Source: Chelydra serpentina (lineage: Eukaryota > Chordata > Testudines > Chelydridae). From it: a stretch of 64,000 nt of DNA. Under the pieces are notes generated by a model. That model was not told where the DNA came from. It saw nothing but the letters and a program-made list of their open reading frames with translations, and did no database searches. A program made the position numbers and the translations under genes. Of this stretch, positions 1 to 14,314 are shown in pieces. Each line of letters starts with the position of its first letter. Position 1 is the first letter of the stretch. Location: NCBI GenBank assembly GCA_037349315.1, contig JBAIAC010000007.1:1240001-1304000 (forward strand), read 5' to 3'.

Positions 1-3000
1 GAGGGCAAACGGTGCGTCAGTTGTCAGTCAGGCAGTAGGAACAGGTAGCACAAGGGAAGCAGTCCTAACCAGGGGAAACCCAGCTGCATGGACAACTTCC
101 TGCTCCTGTGCTTGATTTAAATACAAGCAGGGAACCAATCAGGATCCCCAGAGTTACGCCAATCAGATCCCAGGACTGGAGTCCTCTGTCGGAGCTCAGC
201 TTCTAGTTCTGGTGGCTGTTCAAACTGTTGGAACTTTTAGTGGCTCCGAAGAGCCCTGAGGATAAGATCTTGAGCCCTGTTGTCTTTGACATCACCCCAT
301 CCCCAAGGGGTGCCCCGAGGGTAATGTTTGACTGGGCTTTTCGAGGGGATTCCTATGGAATGGTTGTGTGGGGGCATGTATATTTCCCGCCAGCTCCCAG
401 GTGCACTCCCCAGGGCTATGCCCCTCTGTAGGATAAGTAGGAAATTAAAGAATTGGAGTTAGCTTAAGGAAATATATGTGTTGTAAAGAGAGGTCCTGAC
501 TTGCTCCTGAGGTCCCTTCCAACCCTGAGATTCTATGATTCTATGATATTACCACTGTTATACAATTGCAACAGATCTTGCACAAAGTGTATCATGTAAG
601 GTGTCAATGGAAAACTTACAGTCTATTTCGCCTGCAGACATTAAGGCAGTACGTACCTGTGGGATCTTGAGTGCGAATAACTTTGGCTGATGATGCTGTG
701 TTACCAGACAATGGATTCCTTAGCAAATACCATGGCTTACCAATGTACCAGCAATTGTTTAGCAGAACTCCCTATTAATTTTGTTGAAGAGCTCTGCTTA
801 AAAACCAGTCTGCACAATGCAGCCCCCTGTAATTACGTTGTAAGTAATTACATGTTTCTGTATTTGGCTTGGTAATTAATTAAGCTTACTGAGTCCAAAG
901 AGCAATTACTATGTAATGTAGGCTGTGATTTAGAAAGTGGAAATAACAATTACTGAGTAATTACATGATACCGTATGAGAGAGTTGGTCACCTCCGTAGA
1001 ATTAATATCTGCATAAGCCACGGCTGAATTTGGCCCACTGATATATATTGTTATAATGTAATTAAATGGTTTTCAGTTAATGTGTGAGTAAAATAACATT
1101 ATAATCAACCAATGTCATGTCTTGGTCTACTCGAGAATCTAGGGATCAGACATTCTTATGAGCTAGACAGGCCCATAAGCAGTAACATACATAACCCGCC
1201 TTGCATTGCAAACATCCGCGTTGGTTGTTTGTATTCTAATGACCTGGGCCTGCCTTCTGAGACGCTAACGGAAGTGACAGAAACAGCTGTATTACATCTG
1301 CTGAAATTAGGCAGTGACTGACGGCTTCTTCAACTTAACCCCGCCTTCCCGCCAGTTTCCAGCAGGAATAGCGCCGTTCGGCTTCCCCCCAGACCATTTG
1401 CTTTACTTCACGATTGCAGATGTTCTCTTTAATAATTGATACCCACCTTGGGTTTTTTTAAATAAAAAAATGTCCTCCTTGATCCTGTCGCTTGCAGAAT
1501 GGCTCTTTCCGAGGTGCTCATTTGTAATTCCAATGTAATATCAGCCGATGTTTTATTAACGAAGGCACACAGCAGACGCCGTGGAAATGACAGCATCTCA
1601 GAGGCGTTCAGGCAGTCCCCAGGAAAGGAGGCAAGAAGGCAAAAGGCCCTTCTGGGGTTTCTTACCGAAACCTTGCCCCTGGGCCGGTGGCCCATGGATG
1701 ATGAATAATAGATGAAGCCAATGTGGCCTTTAAGACTGTGCATGTCACATCCAGGAACTCAGCCTGAAGCTTTTATTGAGACAAAAATCCCACTGATTTA
1801 AACTTAAACCTACTTCTTGATTACACAAAACTACTACTGCGTGTCCGGTATCATCTTATGCCTATTTTTACCTTGCAGTTTTCTAATGGATGAGCGCGAG
1901 CTTGTGACAATAGCCTTAGCAAAGGGTCGTGTGAGTTGTCGTCCCCCCCCGCGTCCCTGAAAGCAGCAGCCCCATCCTTGCGCCCGAGGTGCTAGAAATT
2001 CACTGCTGGCCTATAGCTGCCGTCAATTACTCCCTTGTTACTACTACACTGGTTCAGCTACCAAAGGAGGCGGCAAAGAAAAGGGAGGGAGGATGTTGTG
2101 ACCTTGGATTGGATCATCGGGTGCTATAACTAGAGGTGGGGGTTCAGAGCTCTTTGTCTCCCTCTCACTGCTTTGCCCGGGCACACAGAATGGCATCGCA
2201 GGCCCTTGGTTGCTCCAGAGAACACAGCTGGGCTTGGCTGGTTCAGCCTGTCTGGGCAACAATAACGTTATTGGTGTATGTGATTATGAGCGTGCCGTTC
2301 ACAACAGCCTCACTGCCTCCCTGTTCTGACGGCCTCTCGTATCACCGCCGGGATCCTGTCAGCGCTACCGGGACCCGTTGCAGGGCTAACCCGACTGTCT
2401 GCGGTGTATCACTACCACCTGCTCACTGCAGGAGGGAGCCCTGTCTGTGCCCACCGGGGGAAAAACACATCTGCTGACAACACAGGCGCTCCGCTCCAGC
2501 CTCCATGAGCCCTGCTCTTTCCTAGTACACACCCACTTTGTTACACTCAAATGCCCAGTCCCTTATCTTCTGGAAAATGTACGCCAATCCGCTGCCTCTG
2601 TCGAGGCAGTGCGTCCCCAGCTCACAGGTGTCACCTCAGTGTAACACTCTCCTTAGCACAAGGCACTTAGATGTGTCTATGGTAAAAACAAATTGAAGTT
2701 TATTTAACAGCGTTGGAGGTAGATTCAAATAAAAATAAGTACAGGGGTTTGGAAACATAAGGTTACAGGTAAGAGAAGAACATAAAAGGCAATCTTTAGC
2801 CTATGCTTATTAATGAGTTCCTTTCCTGTCTAATAAGGAATTGTCAATCCTTACAGTGCTTGTCCAGTCCAGAAAGCTGGGATCCCCCTCTCAGGAGACC
2901 TTCCTGCTGGTAGAGTGTCTCCTACCTAATGGATAATATCTTGTGCCCTGTCTTCTTCTCTGATATAGCTACAGATTATTGTCTCATAGCCCGGGGGGGT

Positions 3001-4471
3001 GGTTTCTCTATTCAGAGACTTGGGGTTATCTGTCTTTATAAATGCTCAAGCCGGCATCTGGACCAGACAGTAAACACAGGGTTTGCGCTGGCCCCCTGGA
3101 TATTGAGCCTTCTCAGTGTTGATTGAGTCAGTTCTGAGACCCCCCCTCCCCCCGCCTCAGGTGACAAGTTTCACTTCCAGCAGTTTTGGAGCGCAATAGC
3201 CGACGTTACATCACTCCAAAACTGTTTCCCGTACGAACATCTCGCAATAACCACGACGACCGGCTAGTTCCTAGCTTTCGGCAGAGACCCCGCCTGGCAT
3301 CCTTCAATGAAACACTGACAAGATGGTCGGCCGAGCGGTAATATACCTGCCTGGGCATGTCTGCACCGTGGGCTTCCCAGTGGAGGTTTCTGGAAAGGAC
3401 GTGGAGGAGTGAGTCCTGCTGGCTCCTGCACTCTTCCCTCTCCCATGTGGAGCCCACACACCAGCTCCAGCTTCGGTTGCTCCCTGTGCTCTGTGGATGG
3501 GGAGATCCTCCCAGCCCCCTCGTACTGGCTCCTGCTCACACTAGTCCCTGTGTCAATATCACAGGGAGCATAGGAGGGGGCCAGCTGGCCTCTAAGTATC
3601 TCCTGCTCCAAACACAGGAAATTCCGTCACTACGGTAAATACCCCTAGTGACCGCACAAGGGAAACCGAAAGACACTCGGGGGACCCAGGCAGTTCTCTC
3701 ATAAAAGTCATTTATTAGAACAGCAAACACTTGTCTTTAGTACAGCAGCTGTACGCAGCTATGATTGCAATACAGCGTAAACCACGTGTTACAAGTCACT
3801 AGAAATCTAATAAGCATCATGAACATCATCGAGAACGGGGAATATAGCGACTATGAAAAACGAGTCCACAGTGGCCCGGCAACTGAGTCTCATAAGAAAT
3901 TAAACAAATAACGGATCAGCGTTGTCCCGCAACACAGCTCTTCTGTAGCTGAGATAAACGAATAGGTTTAAATGAACAAGATAGCACCCATTCAATAAAT
4001 TAGGGAAACTTAATACTAGAACAACAATATAACAAATAAGAACATTCTAAATAGAATGGTAAGCACTAAAAGTAAATGATTATCTATTTACATATGTCTC
4101 TTTGCTGGAACATTATTCCATTAGCTTCCCCTCCCACCCTATCCCCAGTTCAATTAACTATGTTTTTTCAACAAACTCAATTGCTTGGCAAGCTGGCAAA
4201 TGGTTGGGCAACAAAACAGAATCTTTCTCCAGCCCCTGTAACTAATCTAGAGGGTGTCATCAACCAAAGGAAAGCGTAAGAACATGCGGCATGCGGTCTC
4301 TTCACTACAGAAACGGTGAAAGTTAACGTTCTGGCATTTAAACACAGTGGCAATAATCTGTCGTTTTTACATGTGACATTTGGCTGAATTACCAGAAAGT
4401 TAAGTTTGTGAATGGAAGCAGAATGTAACTCGAGTCGATGTTAGGCACAGGCAGGCATTGCAACAAGCATG
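1..4471. other. Region downstream of the gene; no gene seen
   Basis: No conserved coding exon was recognised. Bases 690-1090 are AT-rich. Bases about 2000-3730 look like old interspersed repeat, possibly LTR-type in minus orientation: reverse AATAAA at 2699-2704 and 3711-3716 lie beside GC-rich blocks. I could not define termini or coding motifs, so no element is called there. Confidence 0.4.
502..547 (+). repeat. CR1 LINE 3' end fragment
   Basis: CTCCTGAGGTCCCTTCC followed by AACCCTGAG and two ATTCTATG units is the extreme CR1 3' terminus with its short tandem tail. Only about 46 bp are present. Confidence 0.85.
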
Positions 4472-4477
4472 TTTATT
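4472..4477 (-). promoter_or_regulatory. Candidate polyadenylation signal AATAAA
   Basis: This is the first AATAAA on the minus strand after the TRIM9 stop, 1.34 kb downstream. The transcript-strand sequence just after it is G/T-rich (TGCTTGTTGCAATGCCTG), as expected of a cleavage-site downstream element. Confidence 0.4.
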
Positions 4478-5813
4478 CCTGAGAATGTGAATGCCATGGA
4501 CTGTGATTCCGACTCTCTCTCTCCTCTTCTCGCTCTGTTCTCTCCTGATCCCCAAGTGATGCTAACCTCGGAACAGAATGAATCCTCTCGACGAAAAAAA
4601 GGACACTGTTGGGTGGTTTTTTAAGGCTAGGTTTTCGCTGTAGCTATAAAAAAATAAATGCTAATATCAAAAGGGCCAACTGCTGGCCCTGTGAGATATG
4701 GCAGCACCGTGTCAGCTGGCACCGTTATGTAGAGCGCAGTTTATAAAGCCACTGAGTGGGTGCAAGTGATCGTCTCAAGTCCTCTCGCAAATCCGCACTG
4801 CCTTGCAGTGCCTGGGAACAGGAGGGTGGTAAACAGCCCGGTCCACCTACTGAGCTAAACAGAAAAGCCTTTGGAAATGATAAATTATAGAACCAGAGCT
4901 GTTCAATTAACATCTAATTATTCTGCTGAAACCAAGTGATCGTCACATCAGAAATGCAATGATCTTCTCAGGCTACCTATCCATCTTAATTACAGTGGTC
5001 TGATGAAGCCCTGGCAAATCTCTTGGTATTTAAAAGTAATATCTTTGGGCCAAATCCCGCCCAGGGATGCATTGACTTCAGTGTGAGCCACATCCACGCG
5101 TGAGGGAAGAATTTGGCCCTATCTGCTATAAGAGATATATGACTGTCTCCCAATACTTGATGCATTCCACCTGGCTCCGTATAGACTAACTGGTAATCCA
5201 AGACCAATGTCTACAAAGATGCTTGAGGGTACTCCACAAGAAAGGCCACAGGGAAAGAAACATCACTGGAGGTAATTTGACTGGCATCAGCAAATGCTTG
5301 CCCACAAAGGGTCCCTCCCCTTCCCCCCTCCCCGCAAGTCTCTCCCTGGTTTCTTTAGACAGCAACTTTTGACTGATGTATAACTCAGTCGAAAGTTATT
5401 GGAAGGGTTGCGATGGCAGCAGCTAAACTGGTCCCCAGCAACCACACGGATATGAGGAAATTAAAAGCCCACATATAAAAACAATAGCAAATCAAACCAA
5501 TGGCCCAAACCAAAAAGCTGACACAGAGTAACATCTCAGGCTATCTAGGTACTTTATCAGCCAAAAGAGCTAAACAGCAAAGCAAACGCGCACAGTACGG
5601 TGCCGGAGACGCCAAGCGGGTTTGCCGTGCGGTCGTGGAGTACAAAAGACTGGAGAAGGCCAGTTTCTTCTCTTCCCGCTTTTTTTTTTTTTTTTTTGGT
5701 TTTCCAGTTACCAGCTGACCAGATTCCCCGGCTCCTAGGAGGTCTCATCTTGACAGAGTAAAGCAGCTCTCTTGACTCATCCTGAGAAAAGGCGGCTGGC
5801 TTCAGTAGTCTCA
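4478..5813 (-). other. TRIM9: Probable TRIM9 3' UTR
   Basis: The region directly downstream of the stop codon has no other gene and ends at the nearest AATAAA on the minus strand. It includes an A-rich run on the transcript strand (T run on plus at 5680-5697). The end is inferred from one polyadenylation signal only; longer UTR isoforms reaching AATAAA sites at about 3.7 or 2.7 kb are possible. Confidence 0.45.
5680..5697 (+). repeat. Poly(T) run
   Basis: Eighteen consecutive T residues on plus, i.e. poly(A) on the TRIM9 transcript strand, lying within the proposed 3' UTR. Confidence 0.9.
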
Positions 5814-5876
5814 TTACTGCATGGATGCCCTGGAAGTATAGAATTCGGGAACCGGCAAACCAGTGTGGAGTGTCAC
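5814..5876 (-). CDS. TRIM9: TRIM9 terminal coding exon G with stop codon
   Basis: This short terminal coding segment has 20 codons followed by TAA at 5816-5814. It starts VTLHTGLPVPE and ends FYTSRASMQ. The mammalian TRIM9 tail as I recall it is VTLHTGLPVP-DFYSSRASIA, so match and length both agree. The acceptor GTCGTTGCAG lies immediately upstream and phase 0 matches exon F. It is separated from exon F by 4439 bp containing a SINE and two CR1 pieces. It was located by searching the minus strand for the expected tail, because it is too short to stand out as an open frame. The exon continues into the 3' UTR. Confidence 0.93.
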   Translation of the reverse strand: MTLHTGLPVPEFYTSRASMQ

Positions 5877-6383
5877 CTGCAACGACAGCCCTGTTACCCG
5901 AGAGCAATCTGCGTTCGTCCACACCCGGGGCTAACTCCTGACTTTGCTTCAGTGAGCGAGGGGGTCTAAACACCATGTGCAAGCAGCACTGCGTGGAGGT
6001 GGCATTCTGCTCCGGCTTACGAGAGTGCCCTGGCTGCTCTGCTTGAGTAGGGCTGGGGCGGACCCACATCCCTGGAGCATGCGTATTACGTCAGCAGCAC
6101 ACATAGCAGCAGCAGGAGCAGCGTGAGAGGAGTCGCACAGAGCGCTCGGCAGGACACGCCTCTGGTGTGACTGGGGAGGCACACGGGCTCCCTGACTGGA
6201 TCTGGCTGAAGATATATAACCTGCACCGTTCTCATCCCACGACGATTCAAGCTTTGTTTCCCATCTTTCAAAACCACCAGTCTTCCAAAATGCCCAGAGG
6301 AATCTGTACCAAGGAAAGCTCCCTGCTGTGATAGAGGGCAGCCAAGTCTATTACTGGGAATCCTGGGCCCCCTTCCCCTGTAA

Positions 6384-6561
6384 TCATAGAATATCAGGCT
6401 TGGAAGGGACCTTAGGAGGTCATCTAGTCCAACCCCCTGCTCAAAGCAGGACCAAGCCCCAATTTTTGCCCCAGATCCCTAAATGGCCCCTTCAAGGATT
6501 GAACTCACAACCCTGGGTTTAGCAGGCCAATGCTCAAACCGCTGAGCTATCCCCCTGCCCC
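6384..6561 (-). mobile_element. Cry-type SINE (tRNA head, CR1-like 3' end)
   Basis: On the minus strand the element starts with a tRNA-like head containing an A box (ATAGCTCAG) and a B box (GGTTGTGAGTTCAATCC, plus 6512-6496). It continues through CTGGGGCAAAAATTGGGG into the CR1-type tail ending ATTCTATGA. Turtle SINEs of this type borrow CR1 reverse transcriptase through the shared 3' end (established for the tortoise Pol III/Cry family). It lies in intron F-G, in the same orientation as TRIM9. Confidence 0.88.
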
Positions 6562-8847
6562 CAAATATTCTAATATTCATAGTCTCCAGGCCTCTCCTCC
6601 TTATCCCCTCTTTTGATATTCCCTGCTGCTGCCTCATGCCCAGCGGTGTGTTCGCTGCCCGCTCCCCATTGTACCCGGGGCGCCGAGAACGCCTGTGATG
6701 CTCTCCTGACATCGTTGGCAGGCCTGTCCTGACCCGGGACCTTTAATTCACTCATCTTTCCATCCCTGTGCAGAACTGAGAGCAGGACGCAAGCCAAAGG
6801 CCACAGAGCAGGAAAGGCCGGGTGGTAGCAGAAGAGCATCACCCACATGTGATCGGTAATAAGAGGAGCAGGGATCACACAGCTGGGAGCACCAAGCTCC
6901 AGGAGAAAGGCTCTGTGGGGATGCTGGGTCCCTAGAACAACCGTGGGCTCCAGGAATTCTGCCTGCCTCCCAGCCCTTAGCGCCTCTGCTGTGTTCCAAG
7001 GCATTGCTGGTCACAGCTGGTCTGCGGCAGCAGCAGGTCCCCCGGTAGCATTTTCTCTGGGTGGGAATATAGACGTGGGAAGGGGCTTTCCCCCTCATTG
7101 ATAACTGAGCAGCTACAGATGCAGCAATTGCGGCAGAACAAGGAGTATGCAATGGAGAGGATTTCAAAGGCACGAAAGGGAATCAGGTGCCCAACTCCCT
7201 CACTCCCCTTTGTGTCTGCGGCAGTCTCTGTAGATATACTGGAGAGCACTTTCTAGGCACAGATTTCACTACAGATCCCAGGGAATATAGAAGAGCACTC
7301 CTCTTTCATCTGTTCTGACATGCGTACTAGAGAAACTGGTATTTGCTTTACTCAGGAAAATGATTCACAAAGAGAAGACTTCATCAGCCAACCAGAGAGA
7401 TGGACAAATCGCCACTGGGATTTCTGTTTAGGGAAAATATCCCGTCAGGTTGTTCTTGTAATTGGCTTACACTCTCAAAACCTATGAGGACTGCCAGTTT
7501 TTGTGAAGAGTGTCAGAGTCTGTAGCTTGCTTTATTGTCTAGATCACTGATATGCATACAATGGTGTAGAGTTGTCCCTTCTCAGATTAATTCTCCTTTC
7601 TGCACAGTTTAATTCTCACATTCATCACGGGAAGGAAGCATAACTCATTCCTTTACTTACAAAATAACGTTGGGGTTTTAGAGTCAAAATTACAAATGAG
7701 TTTATCCAAAATAAACTCTTCTGAATCCTAATAAAGCCATTTGAGTTACTCACACACCTTTGGGGGAAAAGGATATTGAATTTCTTGAGTTTATTAGCAG
7801 TACTTTTATCAGCATGTCCTTGGGCTTCTCTATTATGTGAGGATTTTAAACTTTATCTCGTCTATTGATCTGCCAGGAAGCAATGGGGTTTGATAAATAT
7901 TCTCCTCTCTTAGGACAAAGTAAAGCATGTAGAGATGGGGAATTAAACTCATCAAGAAATGGTGCTTGTATATGTGTATCACACCCATTTACACATACAA
8001 ATATACACAAACAAGTACCACTGCTCAATATAAAATCATAATGTTACTGAGGATTGCGTTGCTTAGCAATTTAATAATGGTACTCAGAACAGCTCACCAG
8101 AGTCTCAGATTTCCATAAAATCAGGTTAACGCTGGATCAGCTGTGAAGAAAGGGCCAGACTATGGTTCTTAGAGCCGGTGGGGCACAGAGATGGGGGATG
8201 CCCTTTATTCAGGCATAATGCTACCCCAGGAACTGGGAAAAAATCAATCATCAGCTGCATTCCCACCGCCTCTAGAAAACGGGATGCAAAGGCTCCTCCC
8301 AGTGCTGCTATCCTGCCACGACAGGTGTGTTCCTGGGCAGGCTATGCCCACAACCTGCCCAAGCAGCATTCTAGCCAATTCCCCGCTTGTGCTCGAAGGC
8401 CTGATCCAAATCCCACTGAAGCCAATAGGCCTCTTTCCATTGATTCATGGGTGCTGGACAGAGCTCAGGGCTGCATTGTGTCTCTCTCTCCTGCCTAGGG
8501 AAGATTACCTTTGATGTCCATAATATTGCCCAAAATAAATAACTGAACCTACTACGTGGGGGCACTTCTTCAAACTGCCTGAAACGGCCTGCCTTAACCG
8601 ATTCAAGCTTATTTCTCCCTGGCATCTTCTAGGAAGGTTTTAACAAGACTTTGGCAACGGTGCAGTGCTTAGAGACGCGAAGGGTGATAAAGTGGGCAGA
8701 CCAAAACCAGGCTCAGCGAAAGGGTCTGCTGAACGAATGAAACCAATAACGCCTTGAAGAGGACAATAAGGGGGATGGAAGAACATAAAAATTGAGACTA
8801 AAAAGACCAGGTTAGATCAGAGCAAGATAAATATTAAACAGTCTTCA
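6562..8847. other. Intron F-G sequence without recognised features
   Basis: No exon, RNA gene or clear repeat is recognised apart from a short GGCCTGATCCAAAT palindromic-repeat fragment near 8397-8446. Bases 7260-8100 are AT-rich and look unique. Confidence 0.5.
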
Positions 8848-9572
8848 CTGCAGAGATAGAGTTTGTGAGAGGGGAGATATGATTGCTCTCTTTAAATATA
8901 TCAGAGGGATAAATACCAGGGAGGGAGAGGAATTATTTAAGCTCAGTACCAATGTGGACACAAGAACAAATGGATATAAACTGGCCATCAGGAAGTTTAG
9001 ACTTGAAATTAGACGAAGGTTTCTAACCATCAGAGGAGTGAAGTTCTGGAACAGCTTTCTAAGGGAAGCAGTGGGGGCAAAAGACCTATCTGGCTTCAAG
9101 ATTAAGCTAGATAAGTTTATGGAGGGGATGGTTTGATGGGATAACATGATCTTAGTCAAAGGTCAATTAATTGCCATCAGTGGTAAATAGGACCAATGGT
9201 CAATGATGGGATGTTAGAAGTTACTACAGAGAACTTTTTCCTGGGTGTCTGGCTGGTGAGTCTTGCCCACATGCTCAGGGTTCAGCTGATTGCCATATTT
9301 GGGGTTGGGAAGGAATTTTCCTCCAGGGCAGATTGGCAGAGGCCCTGGAGGTTTTTCGCCTTCCTCTGCAGCATGGGTCACGGGTCACTTGCTGAAGGAT
9401 TCTCTGCATCTTGAAGTCTTTAAACCATGATTTGAGGACTTCAATAGCTGAGACATAGGTGAGAGGATTATTCCAGGAGTGGGTGGGTGAGATTCTGTGG
9501 CCTGCATTGTGCAGGAGGTCAGACCAGATGATCATAATGGTCCCTTCTGACCTTAAAGTCTATGAGTCTATG
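8848..9572 (+). mobile_element. CR1-group LINE 3' end, older subfamily
   Basis: An open stretch at 8879-9136 encodes the C-terminus of a CR1-type ORF2 (RFLTIRGVKFWNSFLREAV, LDKFMEGMV). It is followed by about 430 bp of 3' UTR ending GGTCCCTTCTGACCTTAAAG with TATGAGTCTATGA tail. The 3' end differs from the GGTTGGAAGGGACC subfamily. The closest relative in the window is the copy at about 36067-36400 on the opposite strand. Confidence 0.85.
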
Positions 9573-9851
9573 AATGGTCAAGAGCTCCAAAGAGAGCCTG
9601 TGTTTGAAATAGCTGTGTGTGGCACAGGATGCAGAACATCCTTGGTATTACACAAGTGGGACACAGGAGACGTTTAATAACTAGTGCGATTCCCGGAGGA
9701 TGTGGATAAACAGAATGGCCCAGCCCCACTGAGCCAAGGGCAGTGGCACTCCTGTTCTCCTGCCATCCATGGGAGAGAAGCAGCGTAAGGAACAAGCTAC
9801 GTGCTGTCCAAAGGCACAGCTTGATGTCGGTGGCTCACCAGTGACCTGGGT

Positions 9852-10107
9852 CAAGGAGTAATGGTCTCAAGTTGCAGAGGGGGAGGTTTAGGTTGGATAT
9901 TAGGGAAAACTTTTTCACTAGTAGGGTGGTGAAGCACTGGAATGGGTTACCTAGGGAGGTGGTGGAATCTCCTTCCTTAGAGGTTTTTAAGGTCAGGCTT
10001 GACAAAGCCCTGGCTGGGATGATCTAGTTGGGGTTGGTCCTGCTTTGAGCAGGGGGTTGAACTAGATGACCTCCTGAGGTCCCTTCCAACCCTGAGATTC
10101 TATGATT
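9852..10107 (+). mobile_element. CR1 LINE 3' end
   Basis: The sequence from GGTCAAGGAGTAATGG through CTTTTTCACTAGTAGGG to AACCCTGAGATTCTATGAT encodes remnants of the ORF2 C-terminus ([19 protein letters not shown] type) and the standard CR1 3' end. It ends about 210 bp before TRIM9 exon F. Confidence 0.92.
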
Positions 10108-10213
10108 TAATCTTCCAAGCCGCCCTGCTCCACTAAGGTTCTCCCCCCTTCTAGCAGCTGCTGAGGTTTTTCTTACACCGTTGAGAGTGCTCTAGTGGAT
10201 AAGAATGGTGCTA

Positions 10214-12687
<2,474 letters not shown>

Positions 12688-13029
12688 TTAGTACGGGCTG
12701 AAACAATCCATTCCAGCAACAAAGCCACACAGATGGGATGAGAAGCACCACGCGCCACCTTGCAGGAAGGAAGCTCAACCATGAGGTTCAGCAGTGGACT
12801 TAGGACCAAGTACAGGAAAGAACTGGCTCTCTATAAACTCAGAGGAAGGTAGAGAGAGACTGGATTGGCTCGGTAGAATTTACCCATGGGAGAAGGTCTT
12901 GCTCACAAATTATCCCTGTGGGCATGGAATCCCTGATGGAGGCTATTGATACCTAGACCTGACCACTGGCAGACCAGTGACACCAGAGTCGTGGAGCCTG
13001 ATCCGGCAAACGTTTACACACAGGGTGGG

Positions 13030-13272
13030 GGGTGTTATGCTCTAGTGGGTAGGGCACAGGACTAGGATGCTGCAGAGCCCGTTTCTATTCCTGGCTCTGC
13101 CACTGACTTGCTGTGCGACCTTCGGTCAGACACATTGCTTCCCTGTGTTCCCGCCCACCTGTCGTTGGTCCAGCCTGTAAGCTCTTTGGGGCAGGGACTG
13201 CCTCTCGCTATATGTCTGTACGGCACCTAGCACTTTGGTTGGGCCTCTAGGTAGCAGTGTAATACAAATATT
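13030..13272 (+). repeat. MIR-type SINE
   Basis: A tRNA-like start (GTGGGTAGGGCACAGGACT) is followed by the MIR core (CCTGGCTCTGCCACTGACTTG). The L2-like tail has GTAAGCTCTTTGGGGCAGGG and a terminal A/T-rich AATACAAAT. It lies in intron D-E, antisense to the gene. Confidence 0.8.
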
Positions 13273-13553
13273 AATAATAGTTACTCTTGCGACTAAAGAT
13301 GACTCATGTGAGTAATGCTTTGCAGGTTCCGGCTCAGCATGGGAAGGGGGATTAAAGATTAAATATGAGTGTGTGTGAGAGGGGAGTGCTTGCCGGCCTG
13401 GTAATCAACAGCACACACAAAAATTGACATTGACAGATTAAACAACACCGAGTAACCTCCCTAGCGAGCCCTCAACCTTACTTTTATAAAATATAGTTCA
13501 TGTAAGCTCTGGAAAATGTTGAGAATCTGAAGGAATCAGCATGATTGCCGATT

Positions 13554-13558
13554 TCGAT
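13554..13558 (+). repeat. 5' target-site duplication TCGAT of LTR element
   Basis: TCGAT immediately precedes the TG of the first LTR and is repeated immediately after the CA of the second LTR at 15662-15666. Confidence 0.85.
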
Positions 13559-14228
13559 TGTAGCGGGGTGGAACCCCGCTCGGGCCCTGAGGGGCTGGAA
13601 AAAGCCCTGGGAGAGGGCTGAGGCTGAAAGCTGGGTTGACTGGCAAAGCAGCCACGGCTGTGGCCAGTTAATCAGGGCCCAGCTGGCCCTTATAAGAGGG
13701 CAGTGGGCCTGGAGCAAACAGTCTCCCTTTGCTTGTAGAGGGAGAAGGGCCTGGCTGCAGGTACCTAGGGTGGAGCAGGGCTGGGGAAGGCCAGAGGAGC
13801 TGGGGAGCTCCGGCCTGAGAAAACCCCAGGCTGTGGCCTAGGGTTAGGCCCATCTAGGTACTGGGGTTGCGGGGGCAACCCACGGGTAGGCAGAGGCAGC
13901 AGGTCCAAACCCCCTTTGCCTGTGATGAGTGGCTTATACTGCAGTCTGCCCCAGGGTGCGGGGGCTAGCTGGTGACTGACAGTAGCCTACGGCTGAGGTG
14001 AGGTGGGGATAGTGGGTTGGGGGTTCCCCTGGGGAGGGGAGACCCAGATCTGTGGGGTATTGCTAGGGAGCAACACCCTAGTTAAAGGGCACCGGGTCCT
14101 GGGAGGGGCATGGGCCAGAGTGGTCAGGAGGATCACCGGCCTGCAGGGGGCCCTCCAGAGGCTGGTGAGCTAATTCCCCGGAACAACCAGCAGGAGGCGC
14201 CGCAGGGGTGAGTCCAGACCCTGTCACA
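13559..14228 (+). repeat. 5' LTR
   Basis: The 670-bp repeat starts TGTAGCGGGGTGG and ends CCCTGTCACA. It includes CCTTATAAGAGGG (13689-13701), a plausible TATA-type element. Confidence 0.88.
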
Positions 14229-14314
14229 AGTGGTGGAGAATGCGGGCATAGACGGTCCGCCCCTGACACAAGGGGCAGGGCAAAGGACTGTGGGACTCTT
14301 GCCCGAAGTAAAGA

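Noticed and set aside
2000..3730. Endogenous retrovirus or LTR element
   Set aside because: AATAAA motifs and GC-rich blocks are suggestive, but no paired LTRs, TSD or coding motif could be shown.
5557..6069. 170-residue reverse-strand open frame over the terminal exon
   Set aside because: It is in a different frame from the TRIM9 tail, crosses the splice acceptor and the poly(T) run, and has no recognisable domain.
6479..6561. Free-standing tRNA gene suggested by A and B boxes
   Set aside because: The tRNA-like part is fused to a CR1 tail and recurs at 38832, 47737 and 58549, so it is a SINE head.
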